A DNA stretch of 64,000 nt from Streptomyces sp. P9-A2 (lineage in GTDB: Bacteria; Actinomycetota; Actinomycetes; Streptomycetales; Streptomycetaceae), in NCBI RefSeq assembly GCF_036634175.1, contig NZ_JAZIFX010000001.1, positions 6,014,001 through 6,078,000 on the forward strand, read 5' to 3'. Positions within the stretch are counted from its first letter, which is position 1, and each line of letters starts with the position of its first letter. The position numbers and the translations under genes were made by a program. Positions 47,967 through 56,990 of the stretch are shown one piece after another. The notes under the pieces were generated by a model, which did no database searches, was not told where the DNA came from, and saw only the letters and a list, made by a program, of their open reading frames with translations.

Positions 47967-49181
47967 TCACCGGCCGCCGTAGGTCCTGCTCATGTTCTGG
48001 TACAGCGCCTCGGCGTCCCGGCCCAGTTGCGGGCCCGCGAGCCAGGTGTTGTCGGTCGGGCCGATCGAGGTGTTCGACACCAGCACGGTCTCGCCGTTCA
48101 CCACCCGGAACCAGCCGCCACCGGACGAACCACCGGTCATGGTGCAGCCGATGCGGTGCATCGTGGGCAGATCGGAGGCGAGCGAGAACCGGCCCGGAGT
48201 GTCCAGGCACTTGAACATCCGCAGTCCGTTGTAGGGCGGCGCCGCCGGATATCCCCAGGCCCCCATCCGGCCCGCCCCGTCCGCGGACGGGGTCGAGAAG
48301 TCCACGTCCAGGGCGGTGCCGACCGTCTCCTCCAGGGACTTGTCCCCCTGCTCCGGCTTCACATGCAGGACGGCGTAGTCGTACGGCGCTCCGGCGCCGC
48401 CGGTCTGCGCGCCGCCCTCGATCCAGCCGGTGGAGGTCGAGGCCCAGTCCGCCCACCAGTTGCCGTACGGGGCGATCTCCGAGGCGTCGTTCGTGCTGTT
48501 CAGCTCCGCCTCGGACCTGCCCAGGTCGTTGTACGCGGGGACGAAGACGATGTTGCGGTACCAGCCGCCGTCGCCGCCCGCGTGCACGCAGTGACCGGCG
48601 GTCCAGACGAGGTTGGACCTGCCCGGGCGGTTCACGTCCTTGACGACCGTGCCGGAGCAGACGCTCGTGCCCTCGGGGGAGTCGAAGAAGACCTTGCCGA
48701 CCGGGGCCGCGTTGGCGTGGTAGGGCGTCTGCTCGGCCTGTGCCTGGACCGGTCCCGGCTCCGGGTCGCTGACGCCCCGGGCGGCGGTCGCGTCCTTGGT
48801 CGAGAGGGTCTTGTCGGCCTCCTCGGCGGAACGCATCCGCTCCGGCTTCCACAGGCCCTCGATCACCGGGTTGACGTAGTCCTTGGCCTCACTGAGCCAC
48901 TTGTCCTCGTCCCAGTCCCGCCAGCCGCCGGCCTTCCACCTGTCGACGTCGATCCCGTGCTCCTCGAGCCTGTCCGCGATGTCGGCCGGGACCCGGGTCT
49001 CGCCGGCCTCGCCCTCCGAGGCCCGCGAAGTGCCGGAACCGGGCTTCTTCGGGTCGGCCTTGTCGTCGGTGGAACCGGCGCACGCGGTCACGGTGAGCGC
49101 CAGGGCGGCGATGAGCCCGGTCACGGCGAGGGCTCTGCGACGGCCCCGCCGGCGCGGAGCGGACGTACGGATGGAGCGCAT
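47967..49181 (-). CDS. Trypsin-like serine protease, lipoprotein, 404 aa (copy 1)
   Basis: A basic signal peptide with lipobox LTVTAC ends near residue 34. A 60-residue module (DIADRLEEHGIDVDRW ... WLSEAKDYVNPVIEGLW) shared with the neighbour precedes the catalytic domain. The triad His is in VWTAGHCVHAG, a candidate Asp in YDYAVLHV, and the Ser in MTGGSSGGGW. It is expected to be tethered outside the membrane. The ATG at 49181 has GGGGG upstream. Its paralogue lies directly upstream on the same strand. Substrate unknown. Confidence 0.9.
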   Translation of the reverse strand: MRSIRTSAPRRRGRRRALAVTGLIAALALTVTACAGSTDDKADPKKPGSGTSRASEGEAGETRVPADIADRLEEHGIDVDRWKAGGWRDWDEDKWLSEAKDYVNPVIEGLWKPERMRSAEEADKTLSTKDATAARGVSDPEPGPVQAQAEQTPYHANAAPVGKVFFDSPEGTSVCSGTVVKDVNRPGRSNLVWTAGHCVHAGGDGGWYRNIVFVPAYNDLGRSEAELNSTNDASEIAPYGNWWADWASTSTGWIEGGAQTGGAGAPYDYAVLHVKPEQGDKSLEETVGTALDVDFSTPSADGAGRMGAWGYPAAPPYNGLRMFKCLDTPGRFSLASDLPTMHRIGCTMTGGSSGGGWFRVVNGETVLVSNTSIGPTDNTWLAGPQLGRDAEALYQNMSRTYGGR

Positions 49182-49359
49182 GGTGCGATGACCCCCGGTG
49201 CTACGAATGAATGTCCTGCTGGTGGGTGCGGACGCCGCACGGGCGGGCCGGCGGACGCGTGCCGCCGGTGCCACCCGTGCGTGTGCCGTTACCGCGACGC
49301 CGTTCCCGCCCGGGCGGGGCCCGTGTGAACGGAACCGCCACCGCCGGAGCGGCCGACGG

Positions 49360-50580
49360 TCACTGGCCGGCGAACTTGTCGCTGACCGCCTTGTACACGC
49401 CCTCGGCCTCGTCCCCCAGCCGCGGGCCGGCGAGCCAGCCCGACGTCACCGGGCCGATGGAGGTGTTGGACACCAGCGCCGGCTTGCCGTCGGAGCCCTC
49501 CGCGACCCAGCCGCCACCGGACGAACCGGCGGTCATGCTGCACCCGATGCGGTACATCGTCGGGTCGGAGGAGCTGAGCGAGAGCCGGCCCGGCCGGTCC
49601 TCACAGCTGAACAGCTTCTGGCCGTCGTACGGTGTGCCGGCCGGGTAGCCGGTCGCGGTCACGCTCTCCACGTCCGGCACGGCGGGAGCCTTGAAGTCCA
49701 CCGGCAGCGCCGAACCGACCGTCTCCTCCAGCGACTTGCCGTCGCCGCCCTTCTCCGGCGTCACATGGATGACGGCGTAGTCGTACGAGGCGCCGTCACC
49801 GCCGGTCGCACCGCCCTGCTCGATCCACTGGTCGGAGGTCTGGGCCCAGTCGCCCCACCAGACGCCGTACGGAGCGACCTCGTCCGGGGCGGCGCCCTCG
49901 AGTTCGCCGGCCGGCCTGCCCGCGTCGTTGTACGACGGGACGAAGACGATGTTGCGGTACCAGCCGCCCTTCTTGCCGGCGTGCACGCAGTGCCCGGCCG
50001 TCCACACCATGTTGGACTTGCCCGGGTTGGCGGGGTCCTGCACCACGGTCGCGGAGCACACCATCGTGCCCTCGGGGGAGTCGAAGAGCACCTTGCCCGC
50101 CGTGGGAGCGTTGTCGTGGTACGACGCCGGCACGGCCTGCGCCTGCACCGGTTCCGGCGTCGGGTCCGTCACGCCCTGGTCACCGGAGATGTCGCTCTCG
50201 TCGACCTCCGGGTCCGGCTGCTCGGCGTCCCGCATGCGGTCCGGGTCCCACAGGCCCTCGATGATCGGGTTGATGTAGTCGTTGGCCTCGCGCAGCCAGT
50301 CGTCCCTGTCCCAGTTCTTCCAGTCGCCGTTCCGCCACTTGTCGATGTCGACCCCGTGCTCCTTGAGCCGGTCCGCGATGTCGCTCGGGATCTGGATCTT
50401 GCCGTCCCCGGCCGCGGCGGTCGCGGAGGCTTCGCCGCCCGCCGTGTCGTCCTTCGCACCGCAGGCGGTGACGGTCAGCGCGAGTACCGAGGCGAGCGCG
50501 ACGGCGGTCAGTACGGGGGAGGTTCCGCGGCGCGTCCTTCCGCCTCGGCGAGTGGTGGACGACGGCCGTATGGATCGCAT
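49360..50580 (-). CDS. Trypsin-like serine protease, lipoprotein, 406 aa (copy 2)
   Basis: It has the same layout as copy 1: signal peptide MRSIRPSSTTRRGG..., lipobox LTVTAC, then a DIADRLKEHGVDIDKW module, His in VWTAGHCVHAG, Asp in YDYAVIHV and Ser in MTAGSSGGGW. The two proteins are very similar along their length apart from the linkers, so they arose by tandem duplication. GGGGGAG precedes the ATG at 50580. The 178-bp gap to copy 1 has no obvious terminator, so the two may be co-transcribed. Confidence 0.9.
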   Translation of the reverse strand: MRSIRPSSTTRRGGRTRRGTSPVLTAVALASVLALTVTACGAKDDTAGGEASATAAAGDGKIQIPSDIADRLKEHGVDIDKWRNGDWKNWDRDDWLREANDYINPIIEGLWDPDRMRDAEQPDPEVDESDISGDQGVTDPTPEPVQAQAVPASYHDNAPTAGKVLFDSPEGTMVCSATVVQDPANPGKSNMVWTAGHCVHAGKKGGWYRNIVFVPSYNDAGRPAGELEGAAPDEVAPYGVWWGDWAQTSDQWIEQGGATGGDGASYDYAVIHVTPEKGGDGKSLEETVGSALPVDFKAPAVPDVESVTATGYPAGTPYDGQKLFSCEDRPGRLSLSSSDPTMYRIGCSMTAGSSGGGWVAEGSDGKPALVSNTSIGPVTSGWLAGPRLGDEAEGVYKAVSDKFAGQ

Positions 50581-51049
50581 GATCTGACTCCCCCTGATGT
50601 GGACGAACTTGGTGCTTCGGCCGTGCTCGCGCCCTGGACTCGAACGGAGTCCGGACCTCTCGCACGACCACCGGGAACGGCACCACACACTATGCGCTCG
50701 CCGTGGGGGACAACCGACGGAACGGCAACGGTTTCGCTACGAGCTTTCTGACCTGGACATTCTCAAGAAGCGCAAGGATGTGACGCCTTCGCGCGGTGGG
50801 CCCGTCGAGGAATCCTTCACGCGGGAGCGGCCGCTCGTCGCCTTGGCGCTCTTTGCGGAGGGGCACGCCGATCGGCCGTGTCCGGCCGGGAATCGGCCCC
50901 CCGGCCGTAAACCCATTGACCCCTGGCGGGACGGAGCGCTTTCATCACCCGAGTCCTCACCGGGATCCACGCGGGCGTCTGCCGGCCGTGGACGGGCGCG
51001 AGGCGTACGGGACGGCCACTGCAGTGCACAGCCGATGGGGAGCCGCTTG
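50581..51049. other. 469-bp divergent intergenic region
   Basis: It separates the protease pair from the beta-propeller gene. Open frames here read as Arg/Pro-rich shadow protein and no ribosome binding site pairs with them. It must hold both promoters, but no convincing -35/-10 pair was found. Confidence 0.4.
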
Positions 51050-52303
51050 ATGAGATCTTCTTCTCGACTTTCTTCGAGACCTTTCGCACACATCGCCATG
51101 ACCACCGTCCTGGCGGCCGTGGTCGCCGGGGCCGCCGGGCCCGCGGGGGCGGCGAGCGGCGACCCGGCCCCGCCGCGCACCGAGCGGATCAGTGTGGCCC
51201 CCGACGGCACCGGAGGCAACGGTCACTCGGTGGAACCGGTGGTCAGCGCCGACGGACGGGTCGTGGCCTTCGCGTCGGGAGCGACCAACCTGCTCGCCGG
51301 CGGTACGGACAGGACGTACAGCGTCTTCTACCGCACGGCTCCCGGCGCACCACTGCAGCGTGTGGTGGTGCCGGGCGCGACGACGTCCACGCCCCAGGTG
51401 TCCGGGTCGGGAAGCCACCTGACCTTCAACTCGTACTCGGCCACCACCGGGAAGTCCTCCGTGCATGTCATGGACCTGCGCACCGGATCCGTCGAGCGGC
51501 TGGCTCCCGCGCTGGACGAGGACTACGAAGTGTCGTACGGCATCGCCCCGGTCAGTGCGCATGGACGCCATGTCGCCTTCGTCGCCCGGCCCACCACCGG
51601 CGAGAACGGCGCGTTCGACTGCCGGGTCATGCTCCTGGACCGCTGGACGGAGCAGGTGCGGCAGGTCAGCCGGCCCTCGGACGGCTCGAAGAACTTCCAC
51701 CGGTGCACGCAGATCTCGATGAGCGCCGACGGCCGCAAGGTCGCCTATCTGGAGGGGTACTCCGGACCGGCCGACGACGACCAGGGCGACATCCTGGTGT
51801 ACGACCGGGTGACCGGGCGGACCGTGCAGGCCGATGCCTCGCACGACGGTGCCCCCGCCGACCGGTCGGCGATCGCTCCGGTCCTCAGCGCCGACGGCAC
51901 CCGGGTCGGCTTCAACTCGCAGGCGACCGACCTGGTTCCGGAAGCCGATACGAACGACGGCTGGAACGCCTTCGTCCGCGATCTGCGCACGGGCACGCTC
52001 CGGCGCCACGACGGCCGCACCCCCACGGATCTCACCCTGGTCTCGGACCTGTCGGTGAACGGCTCGAAACTGCTTCTGAACACGGCGGACGCGAACCGCA
52101 GGACGACAGGGCTGATCCTGCGCGATCTGCGCACCGGCCACGAGGAACTGCTGGCACCGGGACAGGACGGCGAGCCCGTCACCGTGGGCGGGGCGGCACT
52201 GAGCGCGGACGAGTCGACCGTCGTCTTCGACTCCTACTACCCGGGCCTGGTGCCCGACGACACGAATCTGATCGGAGATGTGTTCGTGCGCACCTTGCGC
52301 TGA
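51050..52303 (+). CDS. Exported TolB/WD40-like beta-propeller protein, 417 aa
   Basis: A Sec signal peptide (residues 1-40, ending AGPAGAASG) is followed by repeated PD40-like blades with the core S-A-D-G-R-x-V-A-F (VSADGRVVAFAS, MSADGRKVAYLE, LSADGTRVGFNS, LSADESTVVFDS). It is probably a secreted scaffold or binding protein without an enzyme motif. The ATG at 51050 has GGGGAG 7 nt upstream; an ATG at 51035 is possible. Confidence 0.82.
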   Translation: MRSSSRLSSRPFAHIAMTTVLAAVVAGAAGPAGAASGDPAPPRTERISVAPDGTGGNGHSVEPVVSADGRVVAFASGATNLLAGGTDRTYSVFYRTAPGAPLQRVVVPGATTSTPQVSGSGSHLTFNSYSATTGKSSVHVMDLRTGSVERLAPALDEDYEVSYGIAPVSAHGRHVAFVARPTTGENGAFDCRVMLLDRWTEQVRQVSRPSDGSKNFHRCTQISMSADGRKVAYLEGYSGPADDDQGDILVYDRVTGRTVQADASHDGAPADRSAIAPVLSADGTRVGFNSQATDLVPEADTNDGWNAFVRDLRTGTLRRHDGRTPTDLTLVSDLSVNGSKLLLNTADANRRTTGLILRDLRTGHEELLAPGQDGEPVTVGGAALSADESTVVFDSYYPGLVPDDTNLIGDVFVRTLR

Positions 52304-52486
52304 GGCACAGGGAACCTCGCGTCGAGCCACGGCACCCTGCGCCCGGCCGCAGGGTGTCGTGGGCGGAACCCACCGGGCCGACCGATCCTCGGGGCGTGAT
52401 CAGCAGGCCCCGAGGCCCTCCGTCGCGTTCTCGGCTCTCGAGGCCGGCGCACGATTGTCGGTGCCGGGCCGTAGGGTGGTCGCGCT

Positions 52487-54493
52487 ATGACGAAGCCCTC
52501 ACTCCCTGAACTCCTGCACGCTGCCGTCACCGCCGTCGGCGGCACGGAGCGCCCCGGCCAGGTGACCATGGCCGAAGCCGTCGCCGAAGCGATCGACGAC
52601 GCCTCCCATCTGCTGGTCCAAGCCGGCACCGGCACCGGAAAGTCGCTCGGCTATCTGGTGCCCGCGCTCGCTCAGGGGGAGAGAGTCGTCGTGGCGACGG
52701 CCACGCTGGCCCTGCAGCGCCAGCTCGTCGAGCGCGACCTTCCGCGCACGGTGGAGGCGCTGCATCCGCTGCTGCGCCGCCGCCCGGAGTACGCCATGCT
52801 CAAGGGCCGGTCGAACTACGTCTGTCTGCACCGGCTCCACGAAGGCGTACCGCAGGACGAGGAGGAGGGCCTCTTCGACCAGTTCGAGGCGGCCGCGCCC
52901 ACCAGCAAACTGGGGCAGGACCTGCTGCGCCTGCGCGACTGGGCGGACGAGACGGAGACCGGCGACCGGGACAACCTCACCCCGGGTGTCTCCGACCGGG
53001 CCTGGTCCCAGGTGTCGGTGTCGTCGCGGGAGTGCCTGGGCGCCACGAAGTGTGCCTACGGCGCGGAGTGCTTCGCCGAGATGGCCCGCGAGCGCGCCAA
53101 GCTCGCCGAGGTCGTCGTCACCAACCACGCGCTCCTGGCGATCGACGCGATCGAGGGCGCCCCGGTGCTGCCGCAGCACGAGGTGCTGATCGTCGACGAA
53201 GCCCACGAACTGGTCTCCCGGGTCACCGGAGTCGCCACGGGGGAGCTCACTCCCGGCCAGGTCAACCGCGCGGTGCGCCGGGCCGCGAAGCTCGCCGACG
53301 AGAAGGCGGCCGACCAGCTGCAGACCGCGGCCGAAGGCTTCGAACGCCTGATGGAGCTGGCTCTTCCGGGCCGTCTCGAGGAGATCCCGGAGGACCTCGG
53401 GTACGCGCTGATGGCGCTGCGCGACGCCTGCCGGACCGTCATCTCCGCCATCGGGAGCACCCGCGATAAATCCGTCCAGGACGAGGACGCGGTCCGCAAA
53501 CAGGCGCTGGCCTCGGTGGAGAGCGTGCACGACGTGGCGGAGCGCATCACCAACGGCTCCGAATGGGATGTCGTCTGGTACGAGCGTCACGAGCCCCGCG
53601 CCGGATCCGCATACCGGCACAGCGGCGCCTCGCTGCGCGTCGCCCCCATGTCGGTCTCGGGCCTGCTGCGGGAAAAGCTCTTCTCCGACCGCTCGGTGGT
53701 CCTGACCTCCGCGACCCTGAAGCTGGGCGGTGACTTCAACGGCGTGGGCGCTTCCCTGGGCCTAGGCCCCGAGGGCATCGAGGGGGACGATCTTCCGCGG
53801 TGGAAGGGCGTCGACGTGGGCTCTCCGTTCGACTACCCCAGGCAGGGGATCCTCTACGTCGCCAAGCATCTGGCGCGTCCGGCCCGCGACGGCGACCGCG
53901 CGGACATGCTCGACGAACTCACCGAGCTGATCCAGGCCGCGGGCGGCCGCACCCTCGGCCTGTTCTCCTCGATGCGGGCCGCTCAGCTCGCTGCCGAGGA
54001 ACTGCGTTCCCGTATCCCGGAGTTCCCGATCCTCCTCCAGGGGGAGGAGACCCTCGGCGAGCTGATCAAGAACTTCGCCGCCGATCCGAAGACCTGCCTC
54101 TTCGGCACCCTGTCGCTCTGGCAGGGCGTCGACGTCCCCGGCCCCAGCTGCCAGCTGGTCGTCATGGACAAGATCCCGTTCCCACGCCCGGACGACCCGT
54201 TGATGAGCGCCCGCCAGAAGGCGGTGGAGGACGCGGGAGGGAACGGCTTCATGGCGGTCGCAGCCACCCACGCCGCGCTGCTCATGGCGCAGGGCGCCGG
54301 CCGGCTCGTCCGGGCCACGGGTGACCGCGGCGTGGTCGCCGTCCTGGACCAGCGACTGGCGACGGCGCGCTACGGCAGCTATCTGAAGGCCTCGCTGCCC
54401 GACTTCTGGCTCACCACGGACCGGAACCAGGTGAGGAAGTCCCTGGCCACGATCGACGCGGCAGCCAGGCAGGCCGAGGGCGAAGCGGACTGA
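52487..54493 (+). CDS. dinG: DinG/XPD-like Fe-S helicase, 668 aa
   Basis: A superfamily 2 5'-3' DNA helicase. Walker A is AGTGTGKSLGY (about residues 45-55), the DEAH box VDEAHEL, and four cysteines that could hold a 4Fe-4S cluster lie between motifs I and II (YVCLHR, ECLGATKCAYGAECF). Motif VI is in LLMAQGAGRLVR, a Q-GR-R variant. It is likely involved in clearing R-loops or repair intermediates. TAGGGT (52472-52477) lies 9 nt before the ATG. It converges on lexA. The symbol is a family label. Confidence 0.87.
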   Translation: MTKPSLPELLHAAVTAVGGTERPGQVTMAEAVAEAIDDASHLLVQAGTGTGKSLGYLVPALAQGERVVVATATLALQRQLVERDLPRTVEALHPLLRRRPEYAMLKGRSNYVCLHRLHEGVPQDEEEGLFDQFEAAAPTSKLGQDLLRLRDWADETETGDRDNLTPGVSDRAWSQVSVSSRECLGATKCAYGAECFAEMARERAKLAEVVVTNHALLAIDAIEGAPVLPQHEVLIVDEAHELVSRVTGVATGELTPGQVNRAVRRAAKLADEKAADQLQTAAEGFERLMELALPGRLEEIPEDLGYALMALRDACRTVISAIGSTRDKSVQDEDAVRKQALASVESVHDVAERITNGSEWDVVWYERHEPRAGSAYRHSGASLRVAPMSVSGLLREKLFSDRSVVLTSATLKLGGDFNGVGASLGLGPEGIEGDDLPRWKGVDVGSPFDYPRQGILYVAKHLARPARDGDRADMLDELTELIQAAGGRTLGLFSSMRAAQLAAEELRSRIPEFPILLQGEETLGELIKNFAADPKTCLFGTLSLWQGVDVPGPSCQLVVMDKIPFPRPDDPLMSARQKAVEDAGGNGFMAVAATHAALLMAQGAGRLVRATGDRGVVAVLDQRLATARYGSYLKASLPDFWLTTDRNQVRKSLATIDAAARQAEGEAD

Positions 54494-54580
54494 GGGCACA
54501 GCGGACCGAGGGCGAGGAGCAGGCCCCGGCCGCGGACGGAGCGCACGCCGGGGCCCGGCACGGGCCATGAACGAAGGGGC

Positions 54581-54614
54581 GTGCCGGGCCGTGAAGGGTT
54601 GTGCCGGGCCGTGA
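54581..54614. repeat. 14-bp direct repeat
   Basis: GTGCCGGGCCGTGA occurs at 54581-54594 and 54601-54614, 20 bp apart, downstream of the helicase gene. Confidence 0.8.
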
Positions 54615-54625
54615 CCCGACAGCAC

Positions 54626-54673
54626 AGGACGGGTACAGCACGGGACGGGTACAGCACGGGACGGGGACAGCAC
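54626..54673. repeat. Three 16-bp tandem repeats
   Basis: GGGACGGGTACAGCAC at 54642-54657 is flanked by one-mismatch copies at 54626-54641 and 54658-54673. It lies between the helicase stop and the shared terminator. Confidence 0.88.
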
Positions 54674-54674
54674 A

Positions 54675-54708
54675 GGGCCCCGGAACCGGCGCAGGGGTTC
54701 CGGGGCCC
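54675..54708. terminator. Bidirectional terminator between the helicase gene and lexA
   Basis: GGGCCCCGGAACC (54675-54687) and GGTTCCGGGGCCC (54696-54708) form a perfect 13-bp stem with an 8-nt loop. Confidence 0.85.
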
Positions 54709-54750
54709 GGACCAGGGGCGGGGCCGGACCGGCCGGTCCCCGCGGTGGGC

Positions 54751-55530
54751 TCAGACGCGGCGCAGAACGGCCACCACCTTGCCCAGAATGGTCGCGTCGT
54801 CACCGGGGATCGGCTCGTAGGCCGCGTTGTGCGGGAGGAGCCAGATATGGCCGTCCTCGCGCTTGAAGCGCTTGACGGTGGCTTCGCCGTCGAGCATCGC
54901 GGCGACGATGTCGCCGTTCTCGGCGACGGGCTGGCGTCGGACCGTGACCCAGTCACCGTCACAGATCGCGGCCTCGATCATGGAGTCGCCGACGACCTTC
55001 AGAACGAACAGCTCACCGTCGCCGACGAGCTGACGGGGGAGGGGGAAGACATCCTCGACCGACTCCTCGGCGAGGATGGGACCGCCGGCGGCGATCCGGC
55101 CGACCAGCGGCACGTACGACGCGGCCGGCTTGCCCGCGGTGTCCGTGGGCTGTGCGGAGGCTGCCTGGTCGGAGCCGCGCACCTCGTACGCGCGGGGGCG
55201 GTGCGGGTCGCGACGCAGGAAGCCCTTGCGCTCCAGTGCCATCAGCTGGTGCGCCACCGAGGAGGTGCTGGAGAGGCCGACCGCCTGGCCGATCTCGCGC
55301 ATCGATGGCGGGTACCCGCGTCGCTGCACCGAATCCCTGATGACTTCGATCACCCGACGCTGGCGGTCGGTGAGTCCCGAGCTGTCCGCCCGGATGCCGG
55401 GAGGTCGGCCCGGCAAGGAACGCTTTTGGCCCTCGGGATGCGTGGCTTCGCTCATCGCATGCGCCGGCTCGAGCCGGTCCTGGGAGCGGTCCTGGGCAGT
55501 GATGCTGGCGCTGTCTGCGGTGGTGGTCAC
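54751..55530 (-). CDS. lexA: SOS repressor LexA, 259 aa
   Basis: The winged HTH (about residues 52-118: [34 protein letters not shown]) is followed by an S24 autocleavage domain. That domain has the scissile Ala148-Gly149 (GRIAAGGPI), Ser183 (VVGDSM) and Lys220 (EATVKRF). The N-terminus is about 45 residues longer than in E. coli. The GTG at 55530 has GAGAGGGG upstream. A near-consensus LexA box lies at 55590-55605, so the gene is autoregulated. RecA filaments trigger cleavage. Confidence 0.96.
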   Translation of the reverse strand: MTTTADSASITAQDRSQDRLEPAHAMSEATHPEGQKRSLPGRPPGIRADSSGLTDRQRRVIEVIRDSVQRRGYPPSMREIGQAVGLSSTSSVAHQLMALERKGFLRRDPHRPRAYEVRGSDQAASAQPTDTAGKPAASYVPLVGRIAAGGPILAEESVEDVFPLPRQLVGDGELFVLKVVGDSMIEAAICDGDWVTVRRQPVAENGDIVAAMLDGEATVKRFKREDGHIWLLPHNAAYEPIPGDDATILGKVVAVLRRV

Positions 55531-55589
55531 GTCGGCCCCTCTCGATGGTCTCCCTGCAAGACAACGGTAGTAGCTTTCGAAAGGTTGCG

Positions 55590-55605
55590 CCAAACACACG
55601 TTCGA
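55590..55605 (-). promoter_or_regulatory. LexA (SOS) box upstream of lexA
   Basis: On the minus strand it reads TCGAAC-GTGT-GTTTGG, matching TCGAAC-N4-GTTCGA at 9 of 12 half-site positions. It lies 60 bp upstream of the start codon. A 10-bp palindrome CTTTCGAAAG is at 55574-55583. Confidence 0.82.
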
Positions 55606-55617
55606 GTGAAAAAACGC

Positions 55618-55677
55618 GAATTGCCTTCTTCGATTGCCCGGAGAGGTGTATTGGCTGCAATTCTCCCCATCGGGCAA
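55618..55677. other. Interleaved inverted repeats in the lexA-nrdR intergenic region
   Basis: GAATTGC (55618-55624) pairs with GCAATTC (55657-55663), and TTGCCCG (55634-55640) with CGGGCAA (55671-55677). The arms interleave, as in an H-type pseudoknot or two alternative hairpins. A GGAGA/TCTCC pair can extend the second stem. The segment is A/T-richer than its surroundings. Whether it is transcribed is unknown. Confidence 0.35.
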
Positions 55678-55867
55678 AGGTGCCCATTTCCGTATTCTTC
55701 GCCGCCGGGGCGGCGGCCTTCCGGCCGTGGGTCAGTCTGCCATTCGCCGCCCCGTGACGCGGGGGGCGGCCCGGCTCTCCTCGGGTCTCTCCGGGAGCCG
55801 CACGCCGCCTCCTTCCGGCGTGCACGACATCTCCCCATATGTGGCCGGCGCGCCTCCTCCGCGCGGC

Positions 55868-55897
55868 GGACCCGGTCTGTCCGGACCCGGTCTGTCC
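55868..55897. repeat. 15-bp tandem repeat, two copies
   Basis: GGACCCGGTCTGTCC at 55868-55882 is repeated exactly at 55883-55897. A second small tandem (ACTGTCGCGTC twice) is at 56006-56027. The 55531-56270 gap holds no supportable gene. Confidence 0.85.
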
Positions 55898-56084
55898 CGG
55901 GTCTGCCGGACCGGTGACCGTCGGCCCCGCGCAAGATCCCCCGCACCGTCTCGTGAGAGGTTTCGCGCGAGCTCTTCGGGGCGCGCGCCGGCCCTCTGTG
56001 GGTGCGTACTGTCGCGTCACTGTCGCGTCGCGTGAGCGCATGGCGAAGAGGGGTGGACGGGAGCCCTCGGTCCCAATCCGAGCG

Positions 56085-56132
56085 ACACGCGTGCTGGAGT
56101 GTATGAATGGGCCAATCACCACATCTAGTGGT
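56085..56132 (+). promoter_or_regulatory. Pair of probable NrdR boxes
   Basis: A clean dyad ACCAC-ATCTA-GTGGT (56118-56132) and a weaker ACAC...GTGT dyad (56085-56102) have centres about 31 bp apart, three helical turns. That is the usual layout of tandem NrdR sites upstream of ribonucleotide reductase genes. They lie 140-185 bp before nrdR, so NrdR probably represses its own operon. Confidence 0.7.
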
Positions 56133-56270
56133 TGGATTGCACCAGCTGCCCAGAAGTTGTGGTCCCGCGGTCCTGAGGCCTTCGGGGATCGCTTATGCTG
56201 GAGCAGCTTCACGGGGCCGAACGGGCCCCTTAAGGTCATGGTGTCCGCTGCGAGGAAGGGTTGGGATTTC

Positions 56271-56828
56271 ATGCACTGCCCCTTCTGCAGGCACCCCGAC
56301 AGCCGTGTCGTCGACAGTCGTACGACCGACGACGGCACGTCGATCCGCAGGCGCCGCCAGTGCCCCGACTGCTCCCGTCGTTTCACGACCGTGGAGACGT
56401 GCTCGCTCATGGTGGTCAAGCGATCCGGTGTCACCGAGCCGTTCAGCCGCACCAAGGTCATCAACGGTGTGCGCAAGGCGTGCCAGGGGCGGCCGGTCAC
56501 CGAGGACGCGCTCGCGCAGCTCGGCCAGCGCGTCGAGGAAGCGGTGCGGGCCACCGGGAGCGCCGAACTGACCACCCACGATGTGGGGCTGGCCATCCTC
56601 GGCCCACTGCAGGAACTCGACCTCGTCGCCTATCTGCGGTTCGCGTCCGTCTACCGGGCGTTCGAGTCGCTCGAGGACTTCGAGGCCGCGGTCACGGAAC
56701 TCAGGCAGGTGGAGCACCCCGCCGCGGACGACGGAGACCGCGAGGGAGCTGTCGCGGAGGGCCGGGAAGACAACAGCGGGCCCGGCGGGACCGTCCAGGT
56801 CCCGGAGCCCACCCGGCCCACCGGCTGA
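56271..56828 (+). CDS. nrdR: Transcriptional repressor NrdR, 185 aa
   Basis: The N-terminal zinc ribbon MHCPFC ... CPDCSRRF (Cys pairs at 3/6 and 31/34) is followed by an ATP-cone (about 46-136) that senses ATP/dATP. The protein represses ribonucleotide reductase genes. The C-terminal 35 residues are an acidic, disordered tail. The ATG at 56271 starts the zinc motif directly; AGGAAGGG precedes it. nrdJ follows 162 bp downstream. Confidence 0.95.
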   Translation: MHCPFCRHPDSRVVDSRTTDDGTSIRRRRQCPDCSRRFTTVETCSLMVVKRSGVTEPFSRTKVINGVRKACQGRPVTEDALAQLGQRVEEAVRATGSAELTTHDVGLAILGPLQELDLVAYLRFASVYRAFESLEDFEAAVTELRQVEHPAADDGDREGAVAEGREDNSGPGGTVQVPEPTRPTG

Positions 56829-56990
56829 CCGGCGGGCCCTGCCCGGTCCTGCGGCCGGGGGCGGCCGGACTGCGGCGATGAGAAGACCTGTTGCGGGCGA
56901 TACGAGTGGGCGCCCGCAGCATCAGACAAACACCGTGCCACGGGAACACCGGGGCACTTCAGGGCGTTTTGCCCGTACCAGGGAGGCGGC

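Noticed and set aside
55634..56035. 133-codon plus-strand open frame between lexA and nrdR
   Set aside because: No ribosome binding site, spans tandem repeats and the interleaved dyads, and resembles no family.
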